DNA of 64,000 nucleotides from Streptomyces roseirectus (lineage in GTDB: Bacteria; Actinomycetota; Actinomycetes; Streptomycetales; Streptomycetaceae), in assembly GCF_014489635.1 (NCBI RefSeq), contig NZ_CP060828.1, positions 7,214,001 through 7,278,000 on the forward strand. Reading direction: 5' to 3'. The notes beneath the pieces were generated by a model. The model had not been told where the DNA came from. It made no database searches and worked only from the letters and a program-made list of their open reading frames with translations. Shown here in pieces: positions 17,017-25,269 of this stretch. The position numbers and the translations under genes were made by a program. Each line of letters opens with the position of its first letter. Positions within the stretch are counted from its first letter, which is position 1.

Positions 17017-17776
17017 TCGCCAGCGTCAGGCGGTCGCGGGCGTCGAACAGGGCGTCCTTGACGAGCTGTTCGTGCGCGGGCGTGAGGCGGGCGACGGGGA
17101 CGGAGCAGCTGATCGCGTCGCGCGCGGGCGTGCGGTAGGGGATCGCGACGCCGAAGCAGCGCAGGCCCAGCGTGTTCTCCTCGCGGTCGACGGCGAAGCC
17201 CTGCTCGCGGATGACGTGCAGTTCCTCGATCAGCTTCTCGCGGTCCGTGATGGTGTGCTCGGTCAGCGCCGGAAGCGTCTCGGGGAGCATCTTGCGGACC
17301 TGTTCGTCCGCGTACGTCGACAGCAGGGCCTTGCCGAGGGACGTCGAGTGGGCGGGGAGGCGACGGCCCACGCGCGTGAAGGGGCGCAGGTAGTGCTGGG
17401 ACTGCCGGGTCGCCAGGTAGACGACGTTCGTGCCGTCCAGGCGCGCGAGGTGGATGGTCTCCGTGGTGTCGTCCGACAGCCGGTCCAGCGTCGGGCGGGC
17501 CGCCGCCACGACCTCGTCGCCGTCGATGTACGACGTGCCGACGAGCAGCGCGCGCACGCCGATGCCGTACCGGGTGCCCGTCGCGTCCGTCTCCACCCAG
17601 CCCAGCTCGACCAGGGTGCGCAGCAGCATGTAGAGGCTGGACTTGGGGTACCCGACCGCTTCCTGGACCGCCGCGAGGGAGTGCATCCCGGGCCGGCCCG
17701 CGAAGTACTCCAGCAGTTCGACCGTCCGCACCGCGGACTTGACCTGGGCCCCGCCCCCCGCCTCGCCTGCCGACAT
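17003..17776 (-). CDS. IclR-family transcriptional regulator
   Basis: 257 residues from an ATG with AAGGGG about nine bases upstream; a longer frame upstream is unlikely. Residues about 15-75 are the winged helix-turn-helix (SAVRTVELLEYFAGRPGMHSLAAVQEAVGYPKSSLYMLLRTLVELGWVE). Residues about 80-250 are the IclR effector domain (GEVV-like IDGDEVVAAARPTLDRLSDDTTETIHLARLDG, CFGVAIPYRTPARDAISCSVP). It is divergent from the aldehyde dehydrogenase gene. A near-perfect palindrome at 17850-17867 sits between them, which suggests that it controls itself and the dehydrogenase. The effector is likely a sugar-acid intermediate. Confidence 0.88.
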   Translation of the reverse strand: MSAGEAGGGAQVKSAVRTVELLEYFAGRPGMHSLAAVQEAVGYPKSSLYMLLRTLVELGWVETDATGTRYGIGVRALLVGTSYIDGDEVVAAARPTLDRLSDDTTETIHLARLDGTNVVYLATRQSQHYLRPFTRVGRRLPAHSTSLGKALLSTYADEQVRKMLPETLPALTEHTITDREKLIEELHVIREQGFAVDREENTLGLRCFGVAIPYRTPARDAISCSVPVARLTPAHEQLVKDALFDARDRLTLATRRL

Positions 17777-17849
17777 CGACTGTGACCCCTTCGTTCGACA
17801 AGAAGCTGAAGTTATAGTCTGCAACAGCATATTCACCATCAGAGACAGT

Positions 17850-17867
17850 GTTCAGTATATCGAACAG
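17850..17867. promoter_or_regulatory. Probable IclR operator between divergent genes
   Basis: TGTTCAGTATATCGAACA: outer arms TGTTC/GAACA and the TATA centre are symmetric, with two mismatched pairs between. The spacing and AT-rich core are as expected for an IclR-family site. It lies 74 bases upstream of the regulator start and 50 bases before the dehydrogenase start. Confidence 0.6.
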
Positions 17868-17916
17868 CCCTGGTGGTGACAGGACACCGCGGCACGACTT
17901 GTTGGAGGGACCCCCG

Positions 17917-19446
17917 GTGGCAGCAGCACCAGTCTGGAGTGTCGACCCCCGAACCGGGAAGCAGCGGGAGCAGGTGGCCGACGAGGCGACGCCCCAGGAG
18001 GTCGACGCCGCCGTCCGCGCCGCCCACGACGCGCGCGCCTCCCTCGCCGACCGCGCCGTCCGCGCGGCCTTCCTGCGCAGCGCCGCCGACCAGCTCGAAG
18101 TGGCCAAGGACGCCCTCGTCGAGACCGCCGACGCGGAGACCGCGCTCGGCCCGGTCCGCCTCGGCGGCGAACTCGCCCGCACCTGCTACCAGCTCCGCGC
18201 GTTCGCGGCCATCGTCGACGAGGGCGCCTTCCTCGACGTCGTCATCAACCACCCCGACGACACGGCCACCCCGCCGATCCCCGACCTGCGCCGCTACAAG
18301 GTGCCCCTCGGCGTCGTCGCCGTCTACTCGGCGTCCAACTTCCCCTTCGCGTTCTCCGTCGCCGGCGGCGACACCGCGAGCGCGCTCGCCGCGGGCAACC
18401 CCGTCGTCGTCAAGGCCCACCCCGACCACCCGGCCCTGTCCGAGCTGGTCGCCAAGGTGATCCGCCGCGCCGCCGCCGCGCACGGCATCCCGGACGGCGT
18501 CCTCGGCCTCGTCCACGGCTTCGAGGCCGGCGTCGAGCTGATCAAGCACCCGCTGGTCGCCGCCGCGGGCTTCACCGGCTCCATCCGGGGCGGACGCGCG
18601 CTCTTCGACGCCGCCGCCGCGCGCCCCACCCCGATCCCCTTCCACGGCGAGCTGGGCTCCCTCAACCCCGTCGTCGTCACCGAGGCCGCCGCGACCGAGC
18701 GCGCCGAGGCCATCGGCACGGGCCTCGCCGGGTCCATGACGCTCGGCGTCGGCCAGTTCTGCGTCAAGCCGGGCCTCGTCCTCGTGCCGTCCGGCGCGGC
18801 GGGCGACGGGCTGGTCAAGTCCCTCACGGACGCCGTCAGCGACACCGACGCGGGCGTCCTGCTCGACCACCGCATGCGCGACAACTTCATCGCCGGGGTC
18901 GCCGAACGCGCCCGCCTCGCCGACGTCGAGTCGCCGGTCACGCCCGGCGCGGGCGGCGAGCACACCGTCAGCCCCGGCTTCCTCACGGTGCCGGCCGCGC
19001 GCCTCGCCGCCGAGGGCGAGCACGACCTGCTCCTCGAGGAGTGCTTCGGCCCGGTGACCGTCGTGGTCCGCTACGAGGACGACGCCGAGGTCACCTCCGT
19101 CCTCTCCCGCCTCCCCGGCAACCTCACCGCCACCGTGCAGCTCTCCGAGGCCGAGGCGGCCGGTGAGGGCCGCGGCGCCGACCTCCTCGCCGAGGTGACG
19201 CCGCTCGCCGGACGCGTGCTCGTCAACGGCTGGCCCACGGGCGTCGCGGTGGCCGCCGCTCAGCACCACGGCGGGCCGTACCCGGCCACCACGTCCACCT
19301 CGACGTCCGTCGGCGGTACGGCCATCGAGCGCTGGATGCGGCCGGTCGTCTACCAGACCACGCCGGCCGCGCTGCTGCCGGTGGAGCTGCGCGACGAGAA
19401 CGAACTGGGGCTGCCCCGGCGGTTCAACGGGGTCCTGGAGCGCTGA
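17917..19446 (+). CDS. Aldehyde dehydrogenase, alpha-ketoglutarate semialdehyde (2,5-dioxovalerate) type
   Basis: 509 residues from a GTG with GGAGGG seven bases upstream. Aldehyde dehydrogenase landmarks: SASNFPFAFS, cofactor-binding Lys166 (VVVKAHPDHP), FTGS, general base Glu245 (FHGELGSLNP) and nucleophile Cys282 (VGQFCVKPG). GELGS and QFCVKPG, with GGPYPATT near the C-terminus, are characteristic of the ketoglutarate semialdehyde dehydrogenases that finish oxidative galacturonate, glucarate, arabinose or hydroxyproline breakdown. With pectin genes in the same window, a role in uronate oxidation is attractive but inferred. The usual partner, a dehydro-deoxyglucarate dehydratase gene, is not present. 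Confidence 0.82.
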   Translation: MAAAPVWSVDPRTGKQREQVADEATPQEVDAAVRAAHDARASLADRAVRAAFLRSAADQLEVAKDALVETADAETALGPVRLGGELARTCYQLRAFAAIVDEGAFLDVVINHPDDTATPPIPDLRRYKVPLGVVAVYSASNFPFAFSVAGGDTASALAAGNPVVVKAHPDHPALSELVAKVIRRAAAAHGIPDGVLGLVHGFEAGVELIKHPLVAAAGFTGSIRGGRALFDAAAARPTPIPFHGELGSLNPVVVTEAAATERAEAIGTGLAGSMTLGVGQFCVKPGLVLVPSGAAGDGLVKSLTDAVSDTDAGVLLDHRMRDNFIAGVAERARLADVESPVTPGAGGEHTVSPGFLTVPAARLAAEGEHDLLLEECFGPVTVVVRYEDDAEVTSVLSRLPGNLTATVQLSEAEAAGEGRGADLLAEVTPLAGRVLVNGWPTGVAVAAAQHHGGPYPATTSTSTSVGGTAIERWMRPVVYQTTPAALLPVELRDENELGLPRRFNGVLER

Positions 19447-19454
19447 GACGGCAG

Positions 19455-19484
19455 GGGGCGCGGCAGGCACCGCCGCGCCCCTTC
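19455..19484 (+). terminator. Hairpin after the aldehyde dehydrogenase gene
   Basis: A 10-bp GC stem pairs 19455-19464 (GGGGCGCGGC) with 19472-19481, with a seven-base loop, just after the stop codon. There is only a short T-run. It probably ends the dehydrogenase transcript. Confidence 0.65.
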
Positions 19485-19517
19485 AGGTCCGTCGTTCTTC
19501 CCTGCGATGATGCGCGC

Positions 19518-20126
19518 ATGGATCTTTCTGTACCCCAACTGCCCTTCCCCCTGCGGACCTACGGGCCCGACGGCCACTGGGCCTACGACGACGGTGTGCT
19601 CAGCGGATGGGCCGGGGCCCGGCAGGATCGCTTCGTCTCACCCACCGAGGAATCCCTCGAACCCGCCTCCGACGCCCCCCGGTTGCTGGGCGCCCCGGAC
19701 GGCGACTTCCAGCTCATCGCCCGCGTGACCGTCGGCTTCAAGTCCGCCTTCGACGCAGGGGTGTTGTACGTCCACGTCGGCGACCGCGCCTGGGCCAAAC
19801 TCTGCCTGGAACTCTCCCCGACCGTCCCCACCGTCTGCACGGTCGTCACCCGGGGCCACTCCGACGACGCCAACTCCTTCACCGTGGACGGCAGTTCCGT
19901 CTGGCTCCGGATCAGCCGCACCGGCCGCGCCTTCGCCTTCCACGCCTCCCGCGACGGCGAACACTGGACCTTCGTCCGCCTCTTCACCCTCGGCGACACG
20001 GACGAGACCGGCGCCGCGCTGGTCGGCTTCATGGCCCAGTCCCCGATGGGCGAACAGTGCGTCGTCACCTACGACCACATCGAGTACCGCCCTTACTGGC
20101 CCAAGGACTTGAGGGACGGCAGTTGA
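19518..20126 (+). CDS. DUF1349 concanavalin-like protein
   Basis: 202 residues, no signal peptide. It is an all-beta protein with LSGWAGARQDRF, FQLIARVTVGFKSAFDAGVLYVHVGDRAWAKLCLE and VWLRISRTGRAFAFHASRDGEHW, the usual DUF1349 pattern, a fold shared with glycosidase accessory domains. No function is established for the stand-alone proteins. The next gene starts within its stop codon (TTGA overlap), so the two are co-translated. Absence of a signal suggests a cytoplasmic role. Confidence 0.8.
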   Translation: MDLSVPQLPFPLRTYGPDGHWAYDDGVLSGWAGARQDRFVSPTEESLEPASDAPRLLGAPDGDFQLIARVTVGFKSAFDAGVLYVHVGDRAWAKLCLELSPTVPTVCTVVTRGHSDDANSFTVDGSSVWLRISRTGRAFAFHASRDGEHWTFVRLFTLGDTDETGAALVGFMAQSPMGEQCVVTYDHIEYRPYWPKDLRDGS

Positions 20127-20593
20127 TCCGCGAGGCGCACCTCTCCGACGCCGAGACGATCACGACCCTCCACCGCCGCGCCCGCGCCACCTACTACCCC
20201 GACGGCCTCCCGGACGACGGCACGGACTGGCTCGCGGCGTGGCGGACGGCCATCGGGAACCCGGACGGGCGGGTGCTGTGCGCCCTGGCCGGCGAGCGCA
20301 TCGTCGGCATCGCCTCCTTCCGCCCACCGGGCGTCGCACAGACGCTCGTGAAACTCTTCCAGTTCCACATCGACCCCGACCACTGGCGCACCGGCCTCGG
20401 CACCGTCCTCCACGCCGCATGCGTACAGCACTGGCGAGCCGACGGGCGTGAGACCGCCGTCCTCGACGTCCACGTCGACAACCGGCGTGCCCAGGCGTTC
20501 TACGCGCGCCAGGGGTGGACCCCCGACCCGGAGAACCCGCCGGAGCCGGGGGACCACCACCTGTTCCTGCGCTACGCGGTACCCAGCGCGTGA
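20123..20593 (+). CDS. GNAT-family N-acetyltransferase
   Basis: 156 residues from a TTG that overlaps the preceding stop by four bases, with GAGGGA upstream. Acetyl-CoA fold: LIREAHLSDAETITTLH at the start, a central strand FQFHIDPDHWRTGLGTVLHAACVQHWR holding the R/Q-x-x-G-x-G/A-type pyrophosphate loop (WRTGLGT), and VDNRRAQAFYARQGWTP. It would acetylate an amine or amino acid; the substrate cannot be predicted. It is coupled to the DUF1349 gene. Confidence 0.85.
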   Translation: MIREAHLSDAETITTLHRRARATYYPDGLPDDGTDWLAAWRTAIGNPDGRVLCALAGERIVGIASFRPPGVAQTLVKLFQFHIDPDHWRTGLGTVLHAACVQHWRADGRETAVLDVHVDNRRAQAFYARQGWTPDPENPPEPGDHHLFLRYAVPSA

Positions 20594-20711
20594 GCCTCCT
20601 TGGCCTCGTGCACCCGGCAGACCCCCGGGAATGAAACCGGCTGGTTGAAGGTTCAGGTAAGCGACGGAGGGTGGCTTCGTCGTGGTGCGAGAGTGGAAAG
20701 AGCCGAGGAAC

Positions 20712-21434
20712 ATGCGCGTCGAGATCTGGAGCGACATCGCCTGCCCGTGGTGCTACGTGGGCAAGGCCCGCTTCGAGAAGGCGCTGGCGGCCTTCCCGCA
20801 CAAGGGGGAGGTGGAGGTGGTGCACCGGTCGTTCGAGCTGGATCCGGGGCGGAGCAAGAGTGACATCGGGCCCGTTGTGCCGATGATCGCGAAGAAGTAC
20901 GGGATCAGTGAGGCGCAGGCGCAGGCCGCCGAGGACAACGTGGGGGCGCAGGCGGAGGCCGAGGGCCTGGAGTACCGCACGCGGGGCCGGGACCACGGCA
21001 GCACGTTCGACATGCACCGGGTCCTGCACTTCGCGAAGGAGCACGGCAAGCAGGGCGAGCTGTTCCAGATCTTCTACCGCGCGAACTTCGCGGAGGAGCG
21101 CTCCGTGTATACGGAGGGTGACGAGCGCCTGGTCGAGCTGACGGTCGAGGCCGGACTCGACGCCGACGCCGTCCGCAAGGTGCTGGCCGACCCGGACGCG
21201 TACGCGGACGCCGTCCGTGAGGACGAGCGAGAGGCGGCCGAGCTGGGCGCGACCGGCGTCCCGTTCTTCGTCCTGGACCGGAAGTACGGCGTCTCGGGCG
21301 CCCAGCCCGCAGAGGTCTTCGCGCAGGCCCTGACCCAGGCGTGGGGCGAACGCCCGCCGCTGAAGCTGATCGCGCAGGACGACGACGCGGCGGCCTGCGG
21401 CCCGGACGGCTGCGCGGTCCCGCCGCGCGGCTGA
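20712..21434 (+). CDS. DsbA-family (FrnE-like) thiol oxidoreductase
   Basis: About 240 residues. The CPWC active site (Cys11, Cys14) follows MRVEIWSDIA, the usual start of FrnE proteins. A GTG at 20682 has the better ribosome site (GGAGGG) and would add ten residues, so the start is uncertain. The helical insert (HRVLHFAKEHGKQGELFQIFYRANFAEE) and cis-Pro loop GATGVPFFVLDRKYGVSGAQP are typical. There is no signal peptide, so it acts in the cytoplasm as a disulfide oxidoreductase or isomerase. The C-terminus has CGPDGC, a second cysteine pair that may bind metal. Confidence 0.85.
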   Translation: MRVEIWSDIACPWCYVGKARFEKALAAFPHKGEVEVVHRSFELDPGRSKSDIGPVVPMIAKKYGISEAQAQAAEDNVGAQAEAEGLEYRTRGRDHGSTFDMHRVLHFAKEHGKQGELFQIFYRANFAEERSVYTEGDERLVELTVEAGLDADAVRKVLADPDAYADAVREDEREAAELGATGVPFFVLDRKYGVSGAQPAEVFAQALTQAWGERPPLKLIAQDDDAAACGPDGCAVPPRG

Positions 21435-21519
21435 CGACCCGCTCGCGTTAGCGTCTGTTGCCGGTACGCCTTAGCGACCGGCGATGGACGCCACCGTCGG
21501 CGCCCCGCAGAGTGGAGGC

Positions 21520-22572
21520 ATGGAGACGACCTTCGCAGCCCTCGTCCGCGCCGAGTTCACGCCCCGCACCACGTACCTCAACACGGCCGGCACCGGCCTG
21601 ATACCCGCCCGAGGCGTCACCGCGATCCACGACGCGGTGACCCTGCGCGCCGAGGGACGCCCGCTGGACAGCCTGTGGGCGGACGTCGAGACCTGCCGGG
21701 CCGCCTACGCACGGCTGACCGGCGTGAGCGCGGACCGCGTCGCGGCGGGCGCGTCGGTCGCCGCGCACACCGGCCTGATCGCCGCGTCGCTGCCGCCCGG
21801 CGCCGAAGTCCTCACCGCCGAGGCCGACTTCGCGTCCGTGCTGAACCCGTTCCACGTCCGCGACGACCTCAAGATCCGCACGGTCCCCCTGGAAAGGATC
21901 GCCGAGTCCGTCCGCCCCGGCACCGCACTGGTCGCGGTCAGCGCGGCCCAGTCCGCGGACGGCCGCATCGCGGACCTGGACGCCCTGAGGGAGGCGGCCC
22001 GCACCCACGGCGCACGGACATACGTCGACTTCTCCCAGGCGGCGGGCTGGCTGCCGTTCAACGCGGACGACTACGACTACACCGCGTCCGTCACCTTCAA
22101 GTGGCTGATGGGACCGCACGGTTCGGCCTTCCTGACCGTCCCCGAGGACTTCGGCGACCTCGTTCCGCTGCTCGCCGGCTGGGTCGCGGGGGAGGAACCC
22201 TGGGCCAGCTGTTACGGCCCCGTCGCCGAACTCGCCCGCTCCGCCCGCCGGTTCGACACGACCCCGGCGCTGTTCAGCTTCGCGGGCCTGCGCGCCTCGC
22301 TCGAACTCGTCGAGGAACTGGGGGTGTCGGCGATCCACGCGCACGACCTCGCCCTGGCGGACCGCTTCCGCGAGGGCGTCACCGCGCTGGGCCACCGGGT
22401 GCTGCCCGCACCGGGGTCGGCGATCGTCTCCGTCCCCGAACTGGGGCATCGCCAGCCGGAGTTGGCGGAGGCGGGGATCCAGGTCTCCGACCGGGAGGGG
22501 AACTTGAGGGCGGCGTTCCACCTTTACAACACGCAGGACGACGTGGATCGCCTGCTGGGGGCGCTGAGTTGA
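21520..22572 (+). CDS. Class V aminotransferase-fold PLP enzyme
   Basis: About 350 residues. The chosen ATG gives METTFAALVRAEFTPRTTYLNTAGTGLIP, the usual start of this family. Its GGAGG lies only one base away, and an in-frame ATG at 21484 is the alternative. PLP-binding features: SAAQSADGRIADLDAL, YVDFSQAAGWLPF and the Schiff-base lysine in VTFKWLMGPHGSAFL. The fold is shared by cysteine desulfurases, kynureninases and isopenicillin-N-epimerase-like enzymes. The missing catalytic cysteine loop argues against cysteine desulfurase. The substrate is unknown. Confidence 0.78.
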   Translation: METTFAALVRAEFTPRTTYLNTAGTGLIPARGVTAIHDAVTLRAEGRPLDSLWADVETCRAAYARLTGVSADRVAAGASVAAHTGLIAASLPPGAEVLTAEADFASVLNPFHVRDDLKIRTVPLERIAESVRPGTALVAVSAAQSADGRIADLDALREAARTHGARTYVDFSQAAGWLPFNADDYDYTASVTFKWLMGPHGSAFLTVPEDFGDLVPLLAGWVAGEEPWASCYGPVAELARSARRFDTTPALFSFAGLRASLELVEELGVSAIHAHDLALADRFREGVTALGHRVLPAPGSAIVSVPELGHRQPELAEAGIQVSDREGNLRAAFHLYNTQDDVDRLLGALS

Positions 22573-22609
22573 CGGACGTCGGTGGGCGCTGACGGATCCT
22601 GATGGCCCG

Positions 22610-23170
22610 TCAGCAGCTCTCCGGGCGGTCGCCCGTGCAGAGGTTGTCCTCGACGCGCCGCAGCAGCGAGAGGAACACCGCCCGCTCCTCCTCGCCGAAC
22701 CCGGCCAAGGAGCGTTCCTCCAGCTCCGTCCACGCCCGCTCGACCTCGTCCAGGAGGTGCGAGCTGGTGTCGGTGGCCTCGACGAGGACCGCGCGGCCGT
22801 CCGCCGGGTCGGGCAGGCGCCGCACGTGACCGGCCTGCTCCAGGCGCTGGAGCATCTTGGTGACCGTCGAGGGGTCGAGGTCGAGGAGCTTCACGAGGTC
22901 GGACTGGCGGGCGGCGCCGCAGCCCCAGAGGTGCATCATCACCAGCTCCTGGCCCGGATGCAGGCCGAGGCCGCGCAGCAGCCGGGCGCTGACGTGCCGG
23001 TGCTGGCGGGCGGTGCGGATCAGGGCGTGGTTGACGGGGCCGCACTTGCGTGACCGGCCGGTACCCGGGTGTGCCCGGCTCGTGGCCGGGTGTGTCCGGC
23101 CCGCGTCCAGGGGGCCCCGGCTCGTGTCCGAGGGTGCCTGGCCGGCGTCCCCGTGCTCACCGTCCTCCAT
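22610..23170 (-). CDS. MarR-family transcriptional regulator
   Basis: 186 residues. After a low-complexity N-terminal stretch of about 45 residues comes a MarR domain: VNHALIRTARQHRHVSARLLRGLGLHPGQELVMMHLWGCGAARQSDLVKLLDLDPSTVTKMLQRLEQAGHVRRLPDPADGRAVLVEAT, with the typical wing arginine. It is divergent from the ene-reductase gene. A perfect 12-bp palindrome in the shared region suggests repression of both, relieved by a small electrophile or phenolic compound. The N-terminal extension is unusual, and the true start could lie further in. Confidence 0.87.
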   Translation of the reverse strand: MEDGEHGDAGQAPSDTSRGPLDAGRTHPATSRAHPGTGRSRKCGPVNHALIRTARQHRHVSARLLRGLGLHPGQELVMMHLWGCGAARQSDLVKLLDLDPSTVTKMLQRLEQAGHVRRLPDPADGRAVLVEATDTSSHLLDEVERAWTELEERSLAGFGEEERAVFLSLLRRVEDNLCTGDRPESC

Positions 23171-23232
23171 CGGCCACTCCCCGTCTCGTCGTGCGGTGCC
23201 CGGAAGTCTACCGGCGGGGTGTCCGGCGATGC

Positions 23233-23244
23233 TTGGCCGGCCAA
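23233..23244. promoter_or_regulatory. Perfect palindrome, probable MarR operator (site 1)
   Basis: TTGGCCGGCCAA is a perfect 12-bp palindrome followed by TTAAAT, placed close to the start of the MarR gene. A related half-conserved copy is at 23281-23290. Confidence 0.55.
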
Positions 23245-23280
23245 TTAAATGGCGGGTAGGGTGACGCTCGCCGACTTATT

Positions 23281-23290
23281 TGGTCGGCCA
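23281..23290. promoter_or_regulatory. Imperfect second copy of the MarR operator (site 2)
   Basis: TGGTCGGCCA flanked by ATT and TATAA matches the site 1 core with one asymmetric position. It lies 26 bases before the ene-reductase start and would overlap its promoter. Confidence 0.45.
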
Positions 23291-23315
23291 TATAACTCGT
23301 TTTGTGGAGGCTTCC

Positions 23316-24380
23316 ATGACCACCGCGTTCGACCCCGTCGACCTCTCCGGCACCCCCCTCGCCAACCGGATCGTCATGGCCCCGATGACCCGTAGCCGGG
23401 CCGGCGAAGGAGGGCTGGCCACCGAACTCACCGCCGAGTACTACGCCCAGCGGGCCACGGCCGGGCTGATCGTCACCGAGGGTATTCAGCCGTCCGTGGT
23501 AGGCCAGGGGTACCCCAGTACTCCGGGGCTGCACTCCGCCGAGCAGGTCGCCGCGTGGCGCGTGGTCACCGACGCCGTCCACGAGGCCGGCGGCCGGATC
23601 TTCGCCCAGCTCATGCACGCGGGGCGCATCGGGCACCCCTCGCTGCTGCCCGAGGGCCACCACAACGTCGGCGCCTCGCCGGTCGCCGCCGAGGGGCAGG
23701 TCTACACGGCCGAGGGTCCCAAGGACTTCGTCACGCCCCGCGAGCTGACCGACGCCGAGATCCAGGAGACCATCGCCGACTTCGCGAGCGCCGCCCGCAA
23801 CGCCGTCGACGCGGGCTTCGACGGCGTCGAACTCCACGGCGCCAACGGCTACTTGATCCACCAGTTCCTCGCGCCCGGCTCCAACCTGCGCACCGACGAC
23901 TGGGGCGGCTCGCCCGAGAAGCGCATCCGCTTCGCCGTCGAGGTGACCCGCGCGGTCGTGGCCGAGATCGGCGCCGCCCGCACCGGCATCCGCCTCTCGC
24001 CGGGCAACTCCCTCAACAGCATCTCCGAGCCCGACCCCGAGCCCGCGTACACGGCCCTGATCGCCGAACTCGACCGGCTGGACATCGCGTACGTCCATGT
24101 CCTGGAGACCGGTGACTTCCGCGAGCTGACCCCGGTGCTCCGCAAGGGCTTCCGCAACGCGTTCATCCTCAACCCCGCGACCGACGGCCCCACCGGCCCC
24201 GACGCCCTCGCCCTCGTCGAGAACGGCACCGCCGACCTCATCGCCTACGGCCAGCTCTTCCTCGCCAACCCCGACCTCCCCGCCCGCCTCAAGGCCGACG
24301 GCCCCTTCAACCAGCCCGACCCCTCGAAGTACTACGGGGGCGGCGTGGAGGGGTACACGGATTACCCGGCGCTGGGCTGA
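23316..24380 (+). CDS. Alkene reductase, Old Yellow Enzyme family
   Basis: 354 residues from the ATG with GGAGG seven bases upstream. FMN-dependent TIM barrel: DLSGTPLANRIVMAPMTRSRA, LMHAGRIGHPS, the substrate-binding His/Asn pair in VELHGANGYLIHQFL, SNLRTDDWGGSPEKRIRF, and the C-terminal phosphate-binding DLIAYGQLFLANPDLPARL. It reduces activated C=C bonds of enones or nitro compounds with NAD(P)H. The divergent MarR gene and paired palindromes point to induction by an electrophile. It resembles NemA-type enzymes; the exact substrate is unknown. Confidence 0.9.
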   Translation: MTTAFDPVDLSGTPLANRIVMAPMTRSRAGEGGLATELTAEYYAQRATAGLIVTEGIQPSVVGQGYPSTPGLHSAEQVAAWRVVTDAVHEAGGRIFAQLMHAGRIGHPSLLPEGHHNVGASPVAAEGQVYTAEGPKDFVTPRELTDAEIQETIADFASAARNAVDAGFDGVELHGANGYLIHQFLAPGSNLRTDDWGGSPEKRIRFAVEVTRAVVAEIGAARTGIRLSPGNSLNSISEPDPEPAYTALIAELDRLDIAYVHVLETGDFRELTPVLRKGFRNAFILNPATDGPTGPDALALVENGTADLIAYGQLFLANPDLPARLKADGPFNQPDPSKYYGGGVEGYTDYPALG

Positions 24381-24473
24381 AGCAGTCGGTCGGGCGGGGA
24401 GCGGGGTGGGGGTGGGCTCGGAGCGGGCCCGCTGACGGAATCCGGGCGGGGTCGGGGCGGGTTCGCTGACGGA

Positions 24474-24575
24474 CCCGGGCGGGCCGGTGTCCGAGGGTGA
24501 ACCGGCGCTCACCCGGGCCGGCGTCCGGGGGTGAACCGACGCTCACCCGGGCCGGTGTCCGAGGGGTGAAGCCGG
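24474..24575. repeat. Tandem repeat of about 34-38 bp, nearly three copies
   Basis: Units start CCCGGGC at 24474, 24512 and 24546 and share CCGGTGTCCGAGGGTGAA or close variants; the third is incomplete. They occupy the gap between the ene-reductase and the convergent DinB gene. Upstream, GCTGACGGA occurs twice in a similar period. No terminator hairpin with a T-run is visible. Confidence 0.65.
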
Positions 24576-24595
24576 TCCATCCGGGCCGCCTCCGC

Positions 24596-25162
24596 TCAGA
24601 ACCCCTTCGTCCCGTCGATCGCCTCCCGCAGGATGTCCGCGTGGCCGTTGTGCCGGGCGTACTCCTCGATGAGGTGGACGAGGATCCAGCGGAGGTTGAT
24701 GGGGGTCCCGGCGAGCGGACCGTCCGGAACGTGTCCGAGGTCGTCCAGGGACCGCCCGGCGGTCAGCTCACGCCCTCGCGCGATCTCGCGCCGCCAGTCG
24801 GCCAGCGCCTCGTCGAGCCCCCGGTCGGGGGAGAGGGGGAACCCGGTCTCCTCCCCGTACACGTGCGGCACGTCGAGTCCCGCGAACGCCCGCTGGAACC
24901 AGTTCCGTTCGACCTCGGCGAGGTGTTGCACGAGCCCGAGCAGCGTCAACTCCGACGGCTCGGCTGCGGCTTGCCGCACCTGCTTGTCGTCCAGCCCGGA
25001 GCACTTCGTCGCCAGCGTGCCCCGGTGGAAGTCCAACCACCCCTCCAGCATCCCCCGTTCGTCGCCGGTCCACGGAGGAAGGGGCCGGCCGTCCGGGAGG
25101 GTGAAGGGCGCTTCGGGGGTGCCGGGGGAGGGGGCGCCGGGGGAGGGGGAGTCGGTCGTCAT
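24596..25162 (-). CDS. DinB/DUF664 family protein
   Basis: 188 residues, mostly helical. The metal-site histidines of the DinB fold are recognisable: [17 protein letters not shown] and [22 protein letters not shown]. This DUF664 group is common in actinobacteria, and some relatives are mycothiol-dependent transferases. A Pro/Ser-rich N-terminal tail ([12 protein letters not shown]) precedes the fold. No operon partner is apparent; it is convergent with the ene-reductase and the function is unassigned. Confidence 0.82.
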   Translation of the reverse strand: MTTDSPSPGAPSPGTPEAPFTLPDGRPLPPWTGDERGMLEGWLDFHRGTLATKCSGLDDKQVRQAAAEPSELTLLGLVQHLAEVERNWFQRAFAGLDVPHVYGEETGFPLSPDRGLDEALADWRREIARGRELTAGRSLDDLGHVPDGPLAGTPINLRWILVHLIEEYARHNGHADILREAIDGTKGF

Positions 25163-25269
25163 GCGCCGAGCATGGCGTAACCGGGGAGGACTCGCACGGG
25201 GGTTCGCCCGCCGCGAAGTGGCTCGGGGGTATTACGGGGCTACCCGTACTACCCGCGAGCCACCGCCCC

